Shown here: piece after piece, positions 55,590 through 63,806 of the stretch
How positions within the stretch are numbered: position 1 is the first letter of the stretch
Layout of the letters: each line of letters starts with the position of its first letter
DNA from: Saccharopolyspora_C sp040643635
GTDB lineage: Bacteria; Actinomycetota; Actinomycetes; Mycobacteriales; Pseudonocardiaceae
Assembly (NCBI RefSeq): GCF_040643635.1
Contig: NZ_JBEYUS010000001.1
Coordinates: 1 to 64,000 of the forward strand
Reading direction: 5' to 3'
DNA: 64,000 nt
The notes under the pieces: generated by a model
Database searches by the model: none
The model's input: the letters and a program-made list of their open reading frames with translations, nothing else
What the model was told of the DNA's origin: nothing
Made by a program: the position numbers and the translations under genes

Positions 55590-56456
55590 TCAGAACACCA
55601 CGGTCCGCTTGTCGTGCACCAGGACCCGGTCCTCGAGGTGCGCGCGGAGCCCGCGGGCCAGCACGACCTTCTCGATGTCGCGGCCCTTGCGGACCATGTC
55701 GGCGGCGGCGTCGGTGTGGTCCACCCGGATCACGTCCTGCTCGACGATCGGACCGGCGTCGAGCTCCGGCGTGACGTAGTGGCAGGTGGCCCCGACGAGC
55801 TTCACCCCGCGCTCGTAGGCCTGGTGGTACGGCCGCGCCCCGGCGAACGAGGGCAGGAAGCTGTGGTGGATGTTCAGCGCGCGCCCGGCCCACTCCTCGC
55901 ACACCGCGGGCGGCACGATCTGCATGAACCGGGCGAGCACGATGGCGTGCGGGTCGTGGCCGTCGACCAGCGCCCGCACCTCCTGGAACGCGGCGCCCTT
56001 GTCGTCCGGGTCGGAACCGGCGGGGAACGGGACGTGGTGGAACGGCACGCCGTGCGCCTCGGTGATCGCGCGCAGCCGCGGGTGGTTGCCGATGACGGCG
56101 CGCAGGTCCACGTCCAGCTCACCGGAGGCGACGCGCCCGAGCAGGTCGTGCAGGCAGTGGCTCTCGCGGGACACCAGCAGCACCACCCGGCGCCGCTCGG
56201 AGGTGTCGCTCACCCGCCAGTTCGTGCTGCCCAGCTCGTCGGCGACCCGCGCGAAGCGCTCCCGCAGCTCGTCGAGGCCGAACGGGAGCGAGTCGGCGCG
56301 CACGACCTGGCGGGTGAAGAACCAGCCGGTCTCGACGTCGGTGTGGTAGCCGGCCTCCACGATCCAGCCGCCGTGCTCGGCGAGGAACGAGGCGATGCGC
56401 GCGACGATGCCCGTGCGGTCGGGGCAGCCGAGGGTGATGACGAATCGAGCGGACAC
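55590..56456 (-). CDS. purU: Formyltetrahydrofolate deformylase
   Basis: The 288-residue enzyme hydrolyses 10-formyl-THF to THF plus formate, balancing the one-carbon pool. The N-terminal ACT domain is VSARFVITLGCPDRTGIVAR onward (residues 1-80). The C-terminal formyltransferase-like domain has RVVLLVSRESHCLHDLL, FARFM-type segment LARFMQIV, NIHHSFLPSFAGARPYHQAY (Asn/His active site) and VTPELDAGPIVEQD (catalytic Asp). GTG 56456 has no ribosome-binding site; GATACT 8 nt upstream suggests a leaderless start. GTG 56474 is the alternative. Confidence 0.95.
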   Translation of the reverse strand: MSARFVITLGCPDRTGIVARIASFLAEHGGWIVEAGYHTDVETGWFFTRQVVRADSLPFGLDELRERFARVADELGSTNWRVSDTSERRRVVLLVSRESHCLHDLLGRVASGELDVDLRAVIGNHPRLRAITEAHGVPFHHVPFPAGSDPDDKGAAFQEVRALVDGHDPHAIVLARFMQIVPPAVCEEWAGRALNIHHSFLPSFAGARPYHQAYERGVKLVGATCHYVTPELDAGPIVEQDVIRVDHTDAAADMVRKGRDIEKVVLARGLRAHLEDRVLVHDKRTVVF

Positions 56457-56501
56457 GGTTGCGGAGTATCGCACTGCGCCGATCGGCCCGGCCGGGTGAT
56501 G

Positions 56502-57371
56502 TCACCCCGAGGTGCGGTCCGCCAGCGGATCCACCGCGGCCCAGTCGACGGTGACCTCGCCCAGCCGCCAGCGCCGCGGGCGGTCTCGCACCGGCCAGCC
56601 CAGCCGGGCGAACAGCCGCACCGCCTCCGCCCAGCGGGCGCGCGGGCCGAACGGTGCCTGCGGCGCGGCCCGGGCCCAGCAGGCGTCCAGGTCGGTGAAC
56701 AGGGCGTGCACCTTCTCGCTGGGCACGTTGCGGTGGATCAGCGTCTTCGGCAGCCGTTCCGCCAGGTCGGAGGGGCGCTGCAGGTCGGCGGGCAGGCAGG
56801 ACAGCGTCAAGGTGCGCGGCCCGGAGCGGTCCAGCGCCACCCAGCAGCAGCGGCGGCCGATCTCGTCGCAGGTGCCCTCCACCAGCAGCCCGTCCGGGGC
56901 GAGCCTGCCGCGCAGCTCGTCCCACGCCTTCCAGGCTTCCGGTTCGGTGTACTGGCGCAGCACGTTCAGCGCCCGCACCAGCGCGGGGCCGTCCGCGCCG
57001 CCGATGCCCGCGGCGAGTCCCGCGAGTTCGAAGCCGCCGCGCCGGAACTCCAGCGCGGGCGGATCGGCGACCGCCTTGCCCGCGGCCACCCGATCGGGGT
57101 CGATCTCCAGGCCGAACACCCGCGCGTCGGCGCGCACCGGCCGAAGCCGGGCGGCGAACTCGACGGTGGTGATGGGGGTGGCGCCGTAGCCGAGGTCGAT
57201 CACCAGCGGGTCGGCGGCGGAGCTCAGCGCGCGGGCCACCCACGGGGTGCCGGCGATCCAGCGGTCCACGCGGCGCAGCCGGTTCGGGTTGGTGGTGCCG
57301 CGGGTCGGCACGCCGAGCGCGCGGGCGCGGCCGGCGGCCAGGCGGGGCGCCTTCTTGCGGGGCTGGTTCAT
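56502..57371 (-). CDS. Class I SAM-dependent methyltransferase, unknown target
   Basis: The 289-residue protein has a Rossmann-type SAM site: LVIDLGYGATPITTVEFAAR (motif I), ARVFGLEIDPDRVAAGK (acidic end of strand 2), LRGRLAPDGLLVEGTCDEIG (strand 5 region) and RDRPRRWRLGEVTVDW near the end. The basic N-terminus (NQPRKKAPRLAAGRARALG) could contact nucleic acid. The substrate is not evident. It is 19 bp from the DUF2505 gene on the same strand, so both are probably in one operon driven from the shared murB promoter region. Confidence 0.85.
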   Translation of the reverse strand: MNQPRKKAPRLAAGRARALGVPTRGTTNPNRLRRVDRWIAGTPWVARALSSAADPLVIDLGYGATPITTVEFAARLRPVRADARVFGLEIDPDRVAAGKAVADPPALEFRRGGFELAGLAAGIGGADGPALVRALNVLRQYTEPEAWKAWDELRGRLAPDGLLVEGTCDEIGRRCCWVALDRSGPRTLTLSCLPADLQRPSDLAERLPKTLIHRNVPSEKVHALFTDLDACWARAAPQAPFGPRARWAEAVRLFARLGWPVRDRPRRWRLGEVTVDWAAVDPLADRTSG

Positions 57372-57390
57372 GGGCGGGCGGTGGAGGTCG

Positions 57391-57909
57391 TCAGCTCCGG
57401 GGGCGGGCCAGCCACTCGGTGGTGAACCGCTCCTCCGCGGCCAGCAGCTTCTGCACCTGCTCGGCGACGAGGTCCTCGAGCTTGCCGCCGAGGAACGGCA
57501 CGGAGACCCGCACCTCGCCTTCGACGACCAGCTCGCTCGCCCCGGTTCGCCCGGTCAGGTCACGCAGCCACATCGATCCGGTGATGGTGCAGGGCACGCC
57601 GGCGACCTCGGCGGCGATCTCGCCCGCGTAGTGCCCGTCCTGCTCGCGCCGCCAGGACTCGCTGCGGTCGATCACCAGGTCGCCCGCACCGGCGACGGTC
57701 CGCGCGATCGGCGGCAGCGACTCGGTGGGCACGCCCTGGCGCACCTGGAAGCGCACCGCGTCGGCATCGGCGGTGTGCTGCACGAGCTCGTTGCGCCCGC
57801 CCTCGAGCTGATCGAGGCGTTCCCGCAGATAGTCGATGTCGATGAGCGCCGCATGCACCTGCGACGCGGGCCACTCGGAGGTGCTGCGGTGCTCGATGCG
57901 GCGTGCCAT
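57391..57909 (-). CDS. DUF2505 (SRPBCC-like) protein, Rv0481c-like
   Basis: The 172-residue protein begins MARRIEHRSTSEWPASQVHA and has the START/SRPBCC-like layout of DUF2505: DYLRERLDQLEGG, VRFQVRQGVPTESLPPIART, EVAGVPCTITGSMWLRD and FLGGKLEDLVAEQVQKLLAA. Such folds bind hydrophobic ligands; the role is unknown. It is divergent from murB, as in M. tuberculosis (Rv0481c/Rv0482). TAACCT, read leftwards at 57922-57917, ends 7 nt before ATG 57909, indicating a leaderless mRNA. Confidence 0.9.
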   Translation of the reverse strand: MARRIEHRSTSEWPASQVHAALIDIDYLRERLDQLEGGRNELVQHTADADAVRFQVRQGVPTESLPPIARTVAGAGDLVIDRSESWRREQDGHYAGEIAAEVAGVPCTITGSMWLRDLTGRTGASELVVEGEVRVSVPFLGGKLEDLVAEQVQKLLAAEERFTTEWLARPRS

Positions 57910-57916
57910 GGGCGGA

Positions 57917-57926
57917 AGGTTACCTT
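57917..57926. promoter_or_regulatory. Overlapping back-to-back -10 elements (DUF2505/murB)
   Basis: AAGGTTACCTT is a palindrome that reads TAACCT leftwards (57922-57917, 7 nt before ATG 57909) and TACCTT rightwards (57921-57926, 8 nt before GTG 57935). Both genes lack a Shine-Dalgarno. Only 25 bp separate the start codons, so the two polymerases cannot bind together. Confidence 0.6.
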
Positions 57927-57934
57927 TGGCAATC

Positions 57935-59050
57935 GTGAACCCCTCGATGTCCGGCTCCGAAGGAATCGGCGGCGCGCCGCCGACCGGTGAACCGACGGCC
58001 CACGTCCTGTCCGGCCACACCACGCTGCGCCTCGGCGGGCCTGCCGCCGAGCTCGTCGTGGCCGAACACCCGGACCAGCTGGCCGAGGCGGTCCGCGAGT
58101 CCGACGCGGCGGGCCGGCGGCTGCTGGTGCTCGGCGGCGGCTCCAACCTGGTGATCTCCGACGAGGGCTTCGACGGCCGCGTGGTGCGGATCGCCACCAG
58201 CGGGCGGCGCTACGACATCGTCGACGGGTTCGTGCAGCTCACCGTCGAAGCGGGTGAGAACTGGGACGACGTCGTCGCGGACACGGTGCACCAGGGGCTG
58301 GGCAACCTGGAGTGCCTGTCCGGGATTCCGGGGCTCACCGGCGCGACCCCGGTGCAGAACGTCGGCGCCTACGGCGTGGAGATCTCCGAGATGCTCGTCT
58401 CGGTGGACCTGCTGGACCGGCGCACCGGGCGGATCCGCACGGTGCTGGCCGACGACCTCGGGCTGGTGTACCGGGGCAGCATCCTCAAGCACACCGACGA
58501 CGCGGTGGTGCTGCGCGCCCGCTACCTGCTGCGCGACGGCGGGCAGTCGGCCCCGATCCGGTACGCCGAGCTGGCCCGCGAACTCGACGTGAACCCGGGA
58601 GCGCGCGTCGACGTGGCCCGGGTGCGCGAAGCGGTGCTGCGCTTACGGCGTGCGAAGGGCATGGTGCTCGACGCGGACGACCACGACACGTGGAGCGCGG
58701 GTTCCTTCTTCACCAACCCGATCGTGGCCGCGGAGGACCTGCCCGGGGTGCTGGAGCTGATCGCGGCCCACGTCGGGCCGGACGAGAAGGTGCCGCAGTA
58801 CCCGGCGTCGGACGGGCGCACGAAGCTGTCCGCGGCCTGGCTGATCGACCGCGCCGGCTTCGGCAAGGGCCACGCCGGTCCGGGCGGGCGCACCGCGCTG
58901 TCCGGCAAGCACACCCTCGCGCTGACGAACCGCGGTGCGGCGACCACGGCGGACCTGCTCCACCTGGCGCGTGAAGTGCGGGACGGAGTGAGCTCGGCGT
59001 TCGGCGTGTCGCTGGCGCCGGAGCCGGTCCTGGTGGACTGTTCGCTCTGA
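57935..59050 (+). CDS. murB: UDP-N-acetylenolpyruvoylglucosamine reductase
   Basis: MurB reduces UDP-GlcNAc-enolpyruvate to UDP-MurNAc with NADPH, an early peptidoglycan step. The 371-residue protein has HTTLRLGGPAAELVVAE at the start, FAD-binding LVLGGGSNLVISDEGFDGRV, GNLECLSGIPGLTGATPVQN followed by VGAYGVEI, catalytic Ser in WSAGSFFTNPIV and a C-terminal Glu-bearing segment (LAPEPVLVD). GTG 57935 follows TACCTT at 8 nt (leaderless); ATG 57947 is an alternative. Order DUF2505-murB-Ldt-mshA matches Mtb Rv0481c-Rv0486. Confidence 0.96.
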   Translation: MNPSMSGSEGIGGAPPTGEPTAHVLSGHTTLRLGGPAAELVVAEHPDQLAEAVRESDAAGRRLLVLGGGSNLVISDEGFDGRVVRIATSGRRYDIVDGFVQLTVEAGENWDDVVADTVHQGLGNLECLSGIPGLTGATPVQNVGAYGVEISEMLVSVDLLDRRTGRIRTVLADDLGLVYRGSILKHTDDAVVLRARYLLRDGGQSAPIRYAELARELDVNPGARVDVARVREAVLRLRRAKGMVLDADDHDTWSAGSFFTNPIVAAEDLPGVLELIAAHVGPDEKVPQYPASDGRTKLSAAWLIDRAGFGKGHAGPGGRTALSGKHTLALTNRGAATTADLLHLAREVRDGVSSAFGVSLAPEPVLVDCSL

Positions 59051-59095
59051 GCCCCGCGCGGCTCCTGCGCCACGTCCGGCACGGCCGGAGGCCTG

Positions 59096-59109
59096 TTCCG
59101 GATCCGGAA
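59096..59109. promoter_or_regulatory. Perfect 14-bp palindrome after murB
   Basis: TTCCGGATCCGGAA lies 46 nt after the murB stop and 87 nt before the trypsin-like gene. Closer to that gene, TTAAC/GTTAA (59158-59174) forms a second inverted repeat. Either could be an operator; the first is too short and loop-less for a terminator. Confidence 0.4.
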
Positions 59110-59196
59110 TCACCTGACTGCCGACCGGCCGGAAGGGTGACTCTTCGTGACTAGTGCTTAACCCTGAGTGTTAAATGGTTGCTGGAGGGGGCCGCC

Positions 59197-60210
59197 ATGC
59201 TCAGCATCAGGGAACTTCGGGACAGAGCGGTCATCAGGCCGATCAAGCGCGCGGTCGAGGACCAGCTGCTGGACCTCCCCGGCGTCACCGCGGTCGACAT
59301 CGGTGAGAAGCGCACCGCGGGCCGGTTCACCGGCGAACAGGGCATCGTCGTGTCGGTGGCCCGCAAGCGCCCGGTCGACCGGGTGTGGCCCGGCACCCAG
59401 ATCCCGCCGGACGTGCTCGGCATCCCCACCGACGTGATCGAGGAGAAACCGCTGCTCCAGCACGTGCACACGTGCGCGGAGGAGTCGGTGGCGCTGCGCG
59501 GCCGCGGTTTCGCGCACGACGGCGCGGTGACCGGTGGCGAGGGGCTGGCCCCCTGCCGTTCGGTGCAGCTGGCGCCGCCGGACGCCCGGTACGCGGGCCG
59601 CTACCGCCGCACCGGCACGTTGGGCGCGCTGGTCGTGGGACACCCGCCCGCGGTGGCGACGATGGGGCTGACGACGTTCGACGTGGCCTGCCTGGACGAC
59701 GGCTGGGCGGTCGGCGACCGGATGGTCGATCCGGACACGGGTCACGTGTACGCGGATCTGGCCAGGGGCGCGCTGTCCGGCCGGGTGGACGCGGCCGCGG
59801 TCACCCTCGGCCGGGGCGTCGGCCACTCGCCGATGATCCCGGGCATCGGACCGGTGACGGGGCAGTGCGCCGCCTACCCGGGCGAGCAGGTGCGCAAGTG
59901 CGGCTACGGCAGCGGCGTGACCAGCGGGGTGGTGACCTCGGTGGACGTGACGGTGCGGGTGGACCACGGGGCGGCGCTGGGCGTGCGGGTGCTGCGCGAG
60001 CAGATCCGGATCGACTGCCCGCCGGGCGGTGGCTGCTTCCTGCAGGTCGGCGATGCCGGCGGGGCGGTGGTCAACGACGACGGGCGCGTGGTCGGGCTGC
60101 TGTTCGCGGGCACGCGCAGCGGGATGACCGGGTTCGCGAGCCCGATCGCGGACGTGCTGGCCGAGCTGGACGTCGAGCTGTGCGTGCTGCACCGCCAACT
60201 CCCGGTGTGA
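59197..60210 (+). CDS. Trypsin-like (NAL1-type) protein with Ser-to-Ala active site
   Basis: The 337-residue protein begins MLSIRELRDRAVIRPIKRAV, then LPGVTAVDIGEKRTAGRFTG and VVSVARKRPVDRVWPG, an N-terminal module seen in NAL1-like putative trypsin proteases. The C-terminal beta-barrel ends QVGDAGGAVVNDDGRVVGLL. The normal G-D-S-G-G is G-D-A-G-G, so the nucleophile is lost, and no His in a T-A-A-H-C-like block is seen. It has paired Cys residues but no signal peptide. I infer a pseudo-protease, perhaps a binding protein. GGAGGG lies 6 nt before ATG 59197. It stands between murB and the L,D-transpeptidase gene. Confidence 0.75.
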   Translation: MLSIRELRDRAVIRPIKRAVEDQLLDLPGVTAVDIGEKRTAGRFTGEQGIVVSVARKRPVDRVWPGTQIPPDVLGIPTDVIEEKPLLQHVHTCAEESVALRGRGFAHDGAVTGGEGLAPCRSVQLAPPDARYAGRYRRTGTLGALVVGHPPAVATMGLTTFDVACLDDGWAVGDRMVDPDTGHVYADLARGALSGRVDAAAVTLGRGVGHSPMIPGIGPVTGQCAAYPGEQVRKCGYGSGVTSGVVTSVDVTVRVDHGAALGVRVLREQIRIDCPPGGGCFLQVGDAGGAVVNDDGRVVGLLFAGTRSGMTGFASPIADVLAELDVELCVLHRQLPV

Positions 60211-60495
60211 TCGCGGATGTGCGGTGAGTTGCCCCACCATCGGATCCGAGGTAATGGGGACGGGTGGCCCGCGGAGCGTCCGGATGGCGGTTGATCACGG
60301 CGGGCGATCGTGGTTCTGCCTGGTCATAGCCCTGCCGGGTGAGATCATTTCGCTCGAAAGGGTGGCTCAAGCATGCCGGGGGCGCCTGCGGCGGCGAACC
60401 TGTGACACGACACACTGTTCGAGACCGGCATCTTTTCCGGGTGCCGCACGTCTTGGGGTTGTGAGAACCACGTCGGAACGGATCGGGGTCGAGGA

Positions 60496-61671
60496 GTGCT
60501 GAGCAGGGTGAGTCGGGTACGGCAGCTGTGGACCGCGATGGCGGGAGCACTGGTGGCCGTGCTGCTGCTATCGGGCTGCGGAACGCAGTCCACGGGCGGT
60601 GGCGGAACGGGCGGCGGCGCGCAGGCGCAGGCCCCGGTGGCCAAGGTGCACCTCGAACCCGGCGGCGGCTCCGACGTCAACCCGGCCACGCCGGTGAAGG
60701 TCAGCGTCGAAGGCGGCAAGCTCGACGACGTCGCGCTGACCAACGGCGACGGCAAGGAGGTCGACGGCGACCTGTCCGACGACGGGCTCAGCTGGACCTC
60801 TGGCGAGCAGCTCGGCTACGGCAAGACCTACACCTGGTCCGGCGAGGCCACCGGTACCGACGGCAAGAGCGTCCCGGTGCAGGGCAGCTTCACCACGATC
60901 TCCCCGGCGAAGCAGGTGCGCGCCACCGTCAACCCGACCGACCACACCGAGGTCGGCATCGCGATGCCGATCAGCGTCAAGTTCGACGAGGCCGTCACCG
61001 ACAAGGCCGCCGCCGAGCGGCAGCTGAAGGTCCGCACCTCGGTCCCCGTCGAGGGCGCCTGGGCGTGGCTGTCGGACACCCAGGTGGACTGGCGGCCGAA
61101 GGAGTACTGGCCCGCGGGCACCGACGTCGAGGTGGACGCGGACCTCTACGGCGTGCACTACGGCGACGGTGCGTACGGCCGCTCCGACCTGACCACCAAG
61201 TTCAAGATCGGGCGCTCGCAGATCGTCAAGGCCGACGCCGCCACGCACCAGATGGTCGTCGAGCGGGACGGCAAGCAGGTCGCCAGCTACGCGGCGAGCT
61301 ACGGCAAGGACCACGATCCGGAGCTGAACACGCCCAACGGGACCTACATCGTGATGCAGAAGGACCCGGTCGAGATCATGGACAACCCGCGCTACGGCTA
61401 CACCGACGTGAAGAAGAAGTGGGCCGTCCGGATGTCCAACCACGGCGAGTTCATCCACGAGAACGAGGAGAACCGCGCCAACCTCGGCAAGGTCAACACC
61501 TCGCACGGCTGCATCAACCTGAGCGAGGCCGACGCGAAGGCCTACTTCGACACCGCGCTGATCGGCGACCCGATCGAGGTCAGCGGCGGGGTCGCCGCGA
61601 TGGAGCCGCGGTACGACGTGTTCGACTGGATGCTCGACTGGAACCAGTGGACGCAGAAGTCCGCGCTGTGA
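60496..61671 (+). CDS. L,D-transpeptidase lipoprotein (LprQ/LdtMt5-class region homologue)
   Basis: The 391-residue exported enzyme makes 3-3 cross-links in peptidoglycan. Signal peptide with lipobox (VAVLLLSGCGTQ; lipidated Cys about residue 32), then two Ig-like domains (VAKVHLEPGGGSDVNPATPV; VRATVNPTDHTEVGIAMPIS). The YkuD domain follows: MVVERDGKQVASYAASYG, TPNGTYIVMQKD, HGEFIHENEE and catalytic block VNTSHGCINLSEADA (His, Cys). Position after murB matches Mtb Rv0483 (lprQ). GTG 60496 is used; GTG 60508 is possible. The 285-bp gap before it (60211-60495) shows no gene. Confidence 0.93.
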   Translation: MLSRVSRVRQLWTAMAGALVAVLLLSGCGTQSTGGGGTGGGAQAQAPVAKVHLEPGGGSDVNPATPVKVSVEGGKLDDVALTNGDGKEVDGDLSDDGLSWTSGEQLGYGKTYTWSGEATGTDGKSVPVQGSFTTISPAKQVRATVNPTDHTEVGIAMPISVKFDEAVTDKAAAERQLKVRTSVPVEGAWAWLSDTQVDWRPKEYWPAGTDVEVDADLYGVHYGDGAYGRSDLTTKFKIGRSQIVKADAATHQMVVERDGKQVASYAASYGKDHDPELNTPNGTYIVMQKDPVEIMDNPRYGYTDVKKKWAVRMSNHGEFIHENEENRANLGKVNTSHGCINLSEADAKAYFDTALIGDPIEVSGGVAAMEPRYDVFDWMLDWNQWTQKSAL

Positions 61672-61706
61672 TCTTCCGCGGCTCGCGCTGAGCCGCCGCT
61701 TCCCGG

Positions 61707-61749
61707 GTCCCGCGCGGGGTGGTTCCGACCGCCCCGCGCGGGACTTTTT
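61707..61749 (+). terminator. Rho-independent terminator after the L,D-transpeptidase gene
   Basis: GTCCCGCGCGGGG pairs with its complement across 61707-61744 (up to 17 bp including wobble), followed by TTTTT at 61745-61749. It is the only textbook hairpin-plus-T-run in the window. Confidence 0.93.
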
Positions 61750-61963
61750 CGTGCGCCGGGGCCGTCCGGCGGCGCTGTGAACACCGTCACCGGGCGCACC
61801 GCGTCCGGGCCGGTGGGCGTGGTGCGCGGGGTAGCGTCAGCGGGCTGCGCCCGGGCGTCCAGGAATGTTTTCCCCCGGCCCGGTGTCGGGACCCAAGGCG
61901 TTCCGAGACCGGGCGCCGTGGGCGAGGGCGCTCCACCACCACGTTTGCGATAGGGCTTAGTCG

Positions 61964-63253
61964 ATGACCTCTGGCACCGCCCGGATGCGGCCGCGCCGCG
62001 CCGCCGTGTTCTCGTTGCACACTTCGCCGCTGGAGCAGCCGGGCACCGGCGATGCGGGCGGGATGAACGTCTACATCGCGCAGACCGCGACGCGGCTGGC
62101 CGAGCACGGCACCGAGGTCGAGATCTTCACCCGCGCCACGTCCTCCGACGTGCCGCCGGTGGCGGAGCTGGCGCCGGGCGTGACGGTGCGGCACGTGGTG
62201 GCCGGGCCGTTCGAGGGGCTGGACAAGAACGAGCTGCCCGCGCAGCTGTGCGCGTTCGCGGCCGGCGCGCTGCGCGCGGAGGCGCGGCACGAGCCGGGGT
62301 TCTACGACGTGGTGCACTCGCACTACTGGCTGTCCGGGCAGGTCGGCTGGCTGGCGCGGGAGCGCTGGGGCGTGCCGCTGGTGCACACCGCGCACACCTT
62401 GGCGAAGGTCAAGAACGCGGCGCTCGCCGCGGGCGACACCCCGGAGCCGCGGGTGCGGGTGCTCGGCGAGGAGCAGGTGGTCGCCGAAGCGGACCGGCTC
62501 GTCGCCAACACCGAGGTGGAGGCCGCGGACCTGGTGCGGCTCTACGGCGCGTCCCCCGACGAGGTGGCGACGATCCCGCCGGGCGTGGACCTGCGCCGCT
62601 TCACCCCGGGCGACGTGGCCGCGGCCCGCGCCCGGTTCGGGGTGCGGCCGGACGCGCTGGTGTTCGCGTTCGTGGGCCGCATCCAGCCGTTGAAGGCGCC
62701 GGACGTGCTGCTGCGCGCCACCGCCGAGCTGCTGGCGCGCCGCCCGGAGCTGCGCGCGCGGCTGGAGGTGCTGGTGGTCGGCGGGCCGTCCGGCAGCGGC
62801 CTGGACCGGCCGGAGTCGCTGCACGAGCTGGCCGGGGAGCTCGGCATCACCGACGTGGTGCGGTTCCTGCCGCCGCAGGGCGGTGCGGCGCTGGCCGACG
62901 TGTACCGCGCCGCGGACGTGGTCGCGGTGCCCAGCTACAACGAGTCGTTCGGGCTGGTCGCGCTGGAGGCGCAGGCCTGCGGCACGCCGGTGGTGGCGGC
63001 GTCGGTGGGCGGTCTGCCGGTCGCGGTCGCGGACGGGCGTTCCGGACTGCTGGTGCCGGGGCACCGCACGGGGCAGTGGGCGGACGCGCTGGGTTCGGTG
63101 GCGGATGCCGGGCTGCGCGCGGAACTGGCCGCGGGCACGGTCGCGCACGCCGAGGCGTTCTCCTGGGAGCACACCACGGAGGCGCTGCTGGACACCTACG
63201 CGCGGGCGAAGCGCGCCTTCCACTCGCAGTTCGACCTGGAGGTGACGGCATGA
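61964..63253 (+). CDS. mshA: D-inositol-3-phosphate glycosyltransferase
   Basis: MshA joins UDP-GlcNAc and 1L-myo-inositol-1-phosphate in the first step of mycothiol synthesis. The 429-residue GT-B (GT4) protein has RRAAVFSLHTSPLEQPGTGD and AGGMNVYIAQTATRLAEHG at the acceptor side, VHSHYWLSGQVGWLA and VHTAHTLAKVKNAALA. The donor side follows: AFVGRIQPLKAPDVLLRAT, VPSYNESFGLVALEAQACGT and PVVAASVGGLPVAVADG. This is diagnostic for Actinobacteria. Its TGA overlaps the YbjN-domain gene (ATGA). AGGG lies 9 nt before ATG 61964. Confidence 0.97.
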   Translation: MTSGTARMRPRRAAVFSLHTSPLEQPGTGDAGGMNVYIAQTATRLAEHGTEVEIFTRATSSDVPPVAELAPGVTVRHVVAGPFEGLDKNELPAQLCAFAAGALRAEARHEPGFYDVVHSHYWLSGQVGWLARERWGVPLVHTAHTLAKVKNAALAAGDTPEPRVRVLGEEQVVAEADRLVANTEVEAADLVRLYGASPDEVATIPPGVDLRRFTPGDVAAARARFGVRPDALVFAFVGRIQPLKAPDVLLRATAELLARRPELRARLEVLVVGGPSGSGLDRPESLHELAGELGITDVVRFLPPQGGAALADVYRAADVVAVPSYNESFGLVALEAQACGTPVVAASVGGLPVAVADGRSGLLVPGHRTGQWADALGSVADAGLRAELAAGTVAHAEAFSWEHTTEALLDTYARAKRAFHSQFDLEVTA

Positions 63254-63780
63254 CGGTCGAGGAGACCATCGCGGCCGCGCTGGACGCGAGCGAGCTGGAC
63301 TACCGGCGGGAGGCCGACGGCCGGTTCTTCGTGACGCTGCCCGGTGCGAAGAAGCTGCAGACGAACTGCTGGCTGATCGTCGCCGAGCACGCGCTGGTCG
63401 TGGAGGCCTTCGTGTGCAGGCAGCCGGACGAGGCGCACGAGGACGTCTACCGGTTCCTGCTGCGCCGCAACGCCCGGCTCTACGGCGTGCACTACACGAT
63501 CGACGGGACCGGGGACGTGTACCTGGTGGGCCGGATCGGTCTGCACGCGGTGACGGCGGAGGAGGTCGACCGGCTGCTGGGACAGGTGCTGGAGGCCGCG
63601 GACGGCGACTTCAACACCTTGCTGGAGCTGGGGTTCGGCACCGCGATCCGCCGGGAGTGGGGCTGGCGGGAGTCGCGCGGCGAGTCGTTGGCGAACCTGC
63701 GCCCGTTCGAGCAGCTGGTGCGGCGGGACGGCCCGCTGGCACCTGCCGATGATCCGGGGGAGACCTCGCCGGAGCGGTGA
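63250..63780 (+). CDS. YbjN-domain protein (Rv0487-like)
   Basis: The 176-residue protein has the YbjN/type III chaperone-like fold: TIAAALDASELDYRREADG, RFFVTLPGAKKLQTNCWLIV, HEDVYRFLLRRNARLYGVHY, TGDVYLVGRIGLHAVTAEEV and LLELGFGTAIRREWGWR near the end. The role is unknown; the location directly after mshA, with a 4-bp overlap, is conserved in Actinobacteria (Mtb Rv0486-Rv0487), pointing to a link with mycothiol or to simple co-expression. Confidence 0.92.
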   Translation: MTVEETIAAALDASELDYRREADGRFFVTLPGAKKLQTNCWLIVAEHALVVEAFVCRQPDEAHEDVYRFLLRRNARLYGVHYTIDGTGDVYLVGRIGLHAVTAEEVDRLLGQVLEAADGDFNTLLELGFGTAIRREWGWRESRGESLANLRPFEQLVRRDGPLAPADDPGETSPER

Positions 63781-63781
63781 G

Positions 63782-63806
63782 CGCGTCCGGGTCGAGAGCG
63801 GACGCG
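63782..63806 (+). terminator. Weak hairpin after the YbjN-domain gene
   Basis: CGCGTCCG (63782-63789) pairs with CGGACGCG (63799-63806) around a 9-nt loop, directly after the stop. The last 190 bases of the window show no gene. Confidence 0.5.

Noticed and set aside
60211..60495. Cyclic-di-AMP (ydaO-type) riboswitch before the L,D-transpeptidase gene
   Set aside because: Such elements occur before actinobacterial cell-wall hydrolases, but the conserved core was not found in this leader.
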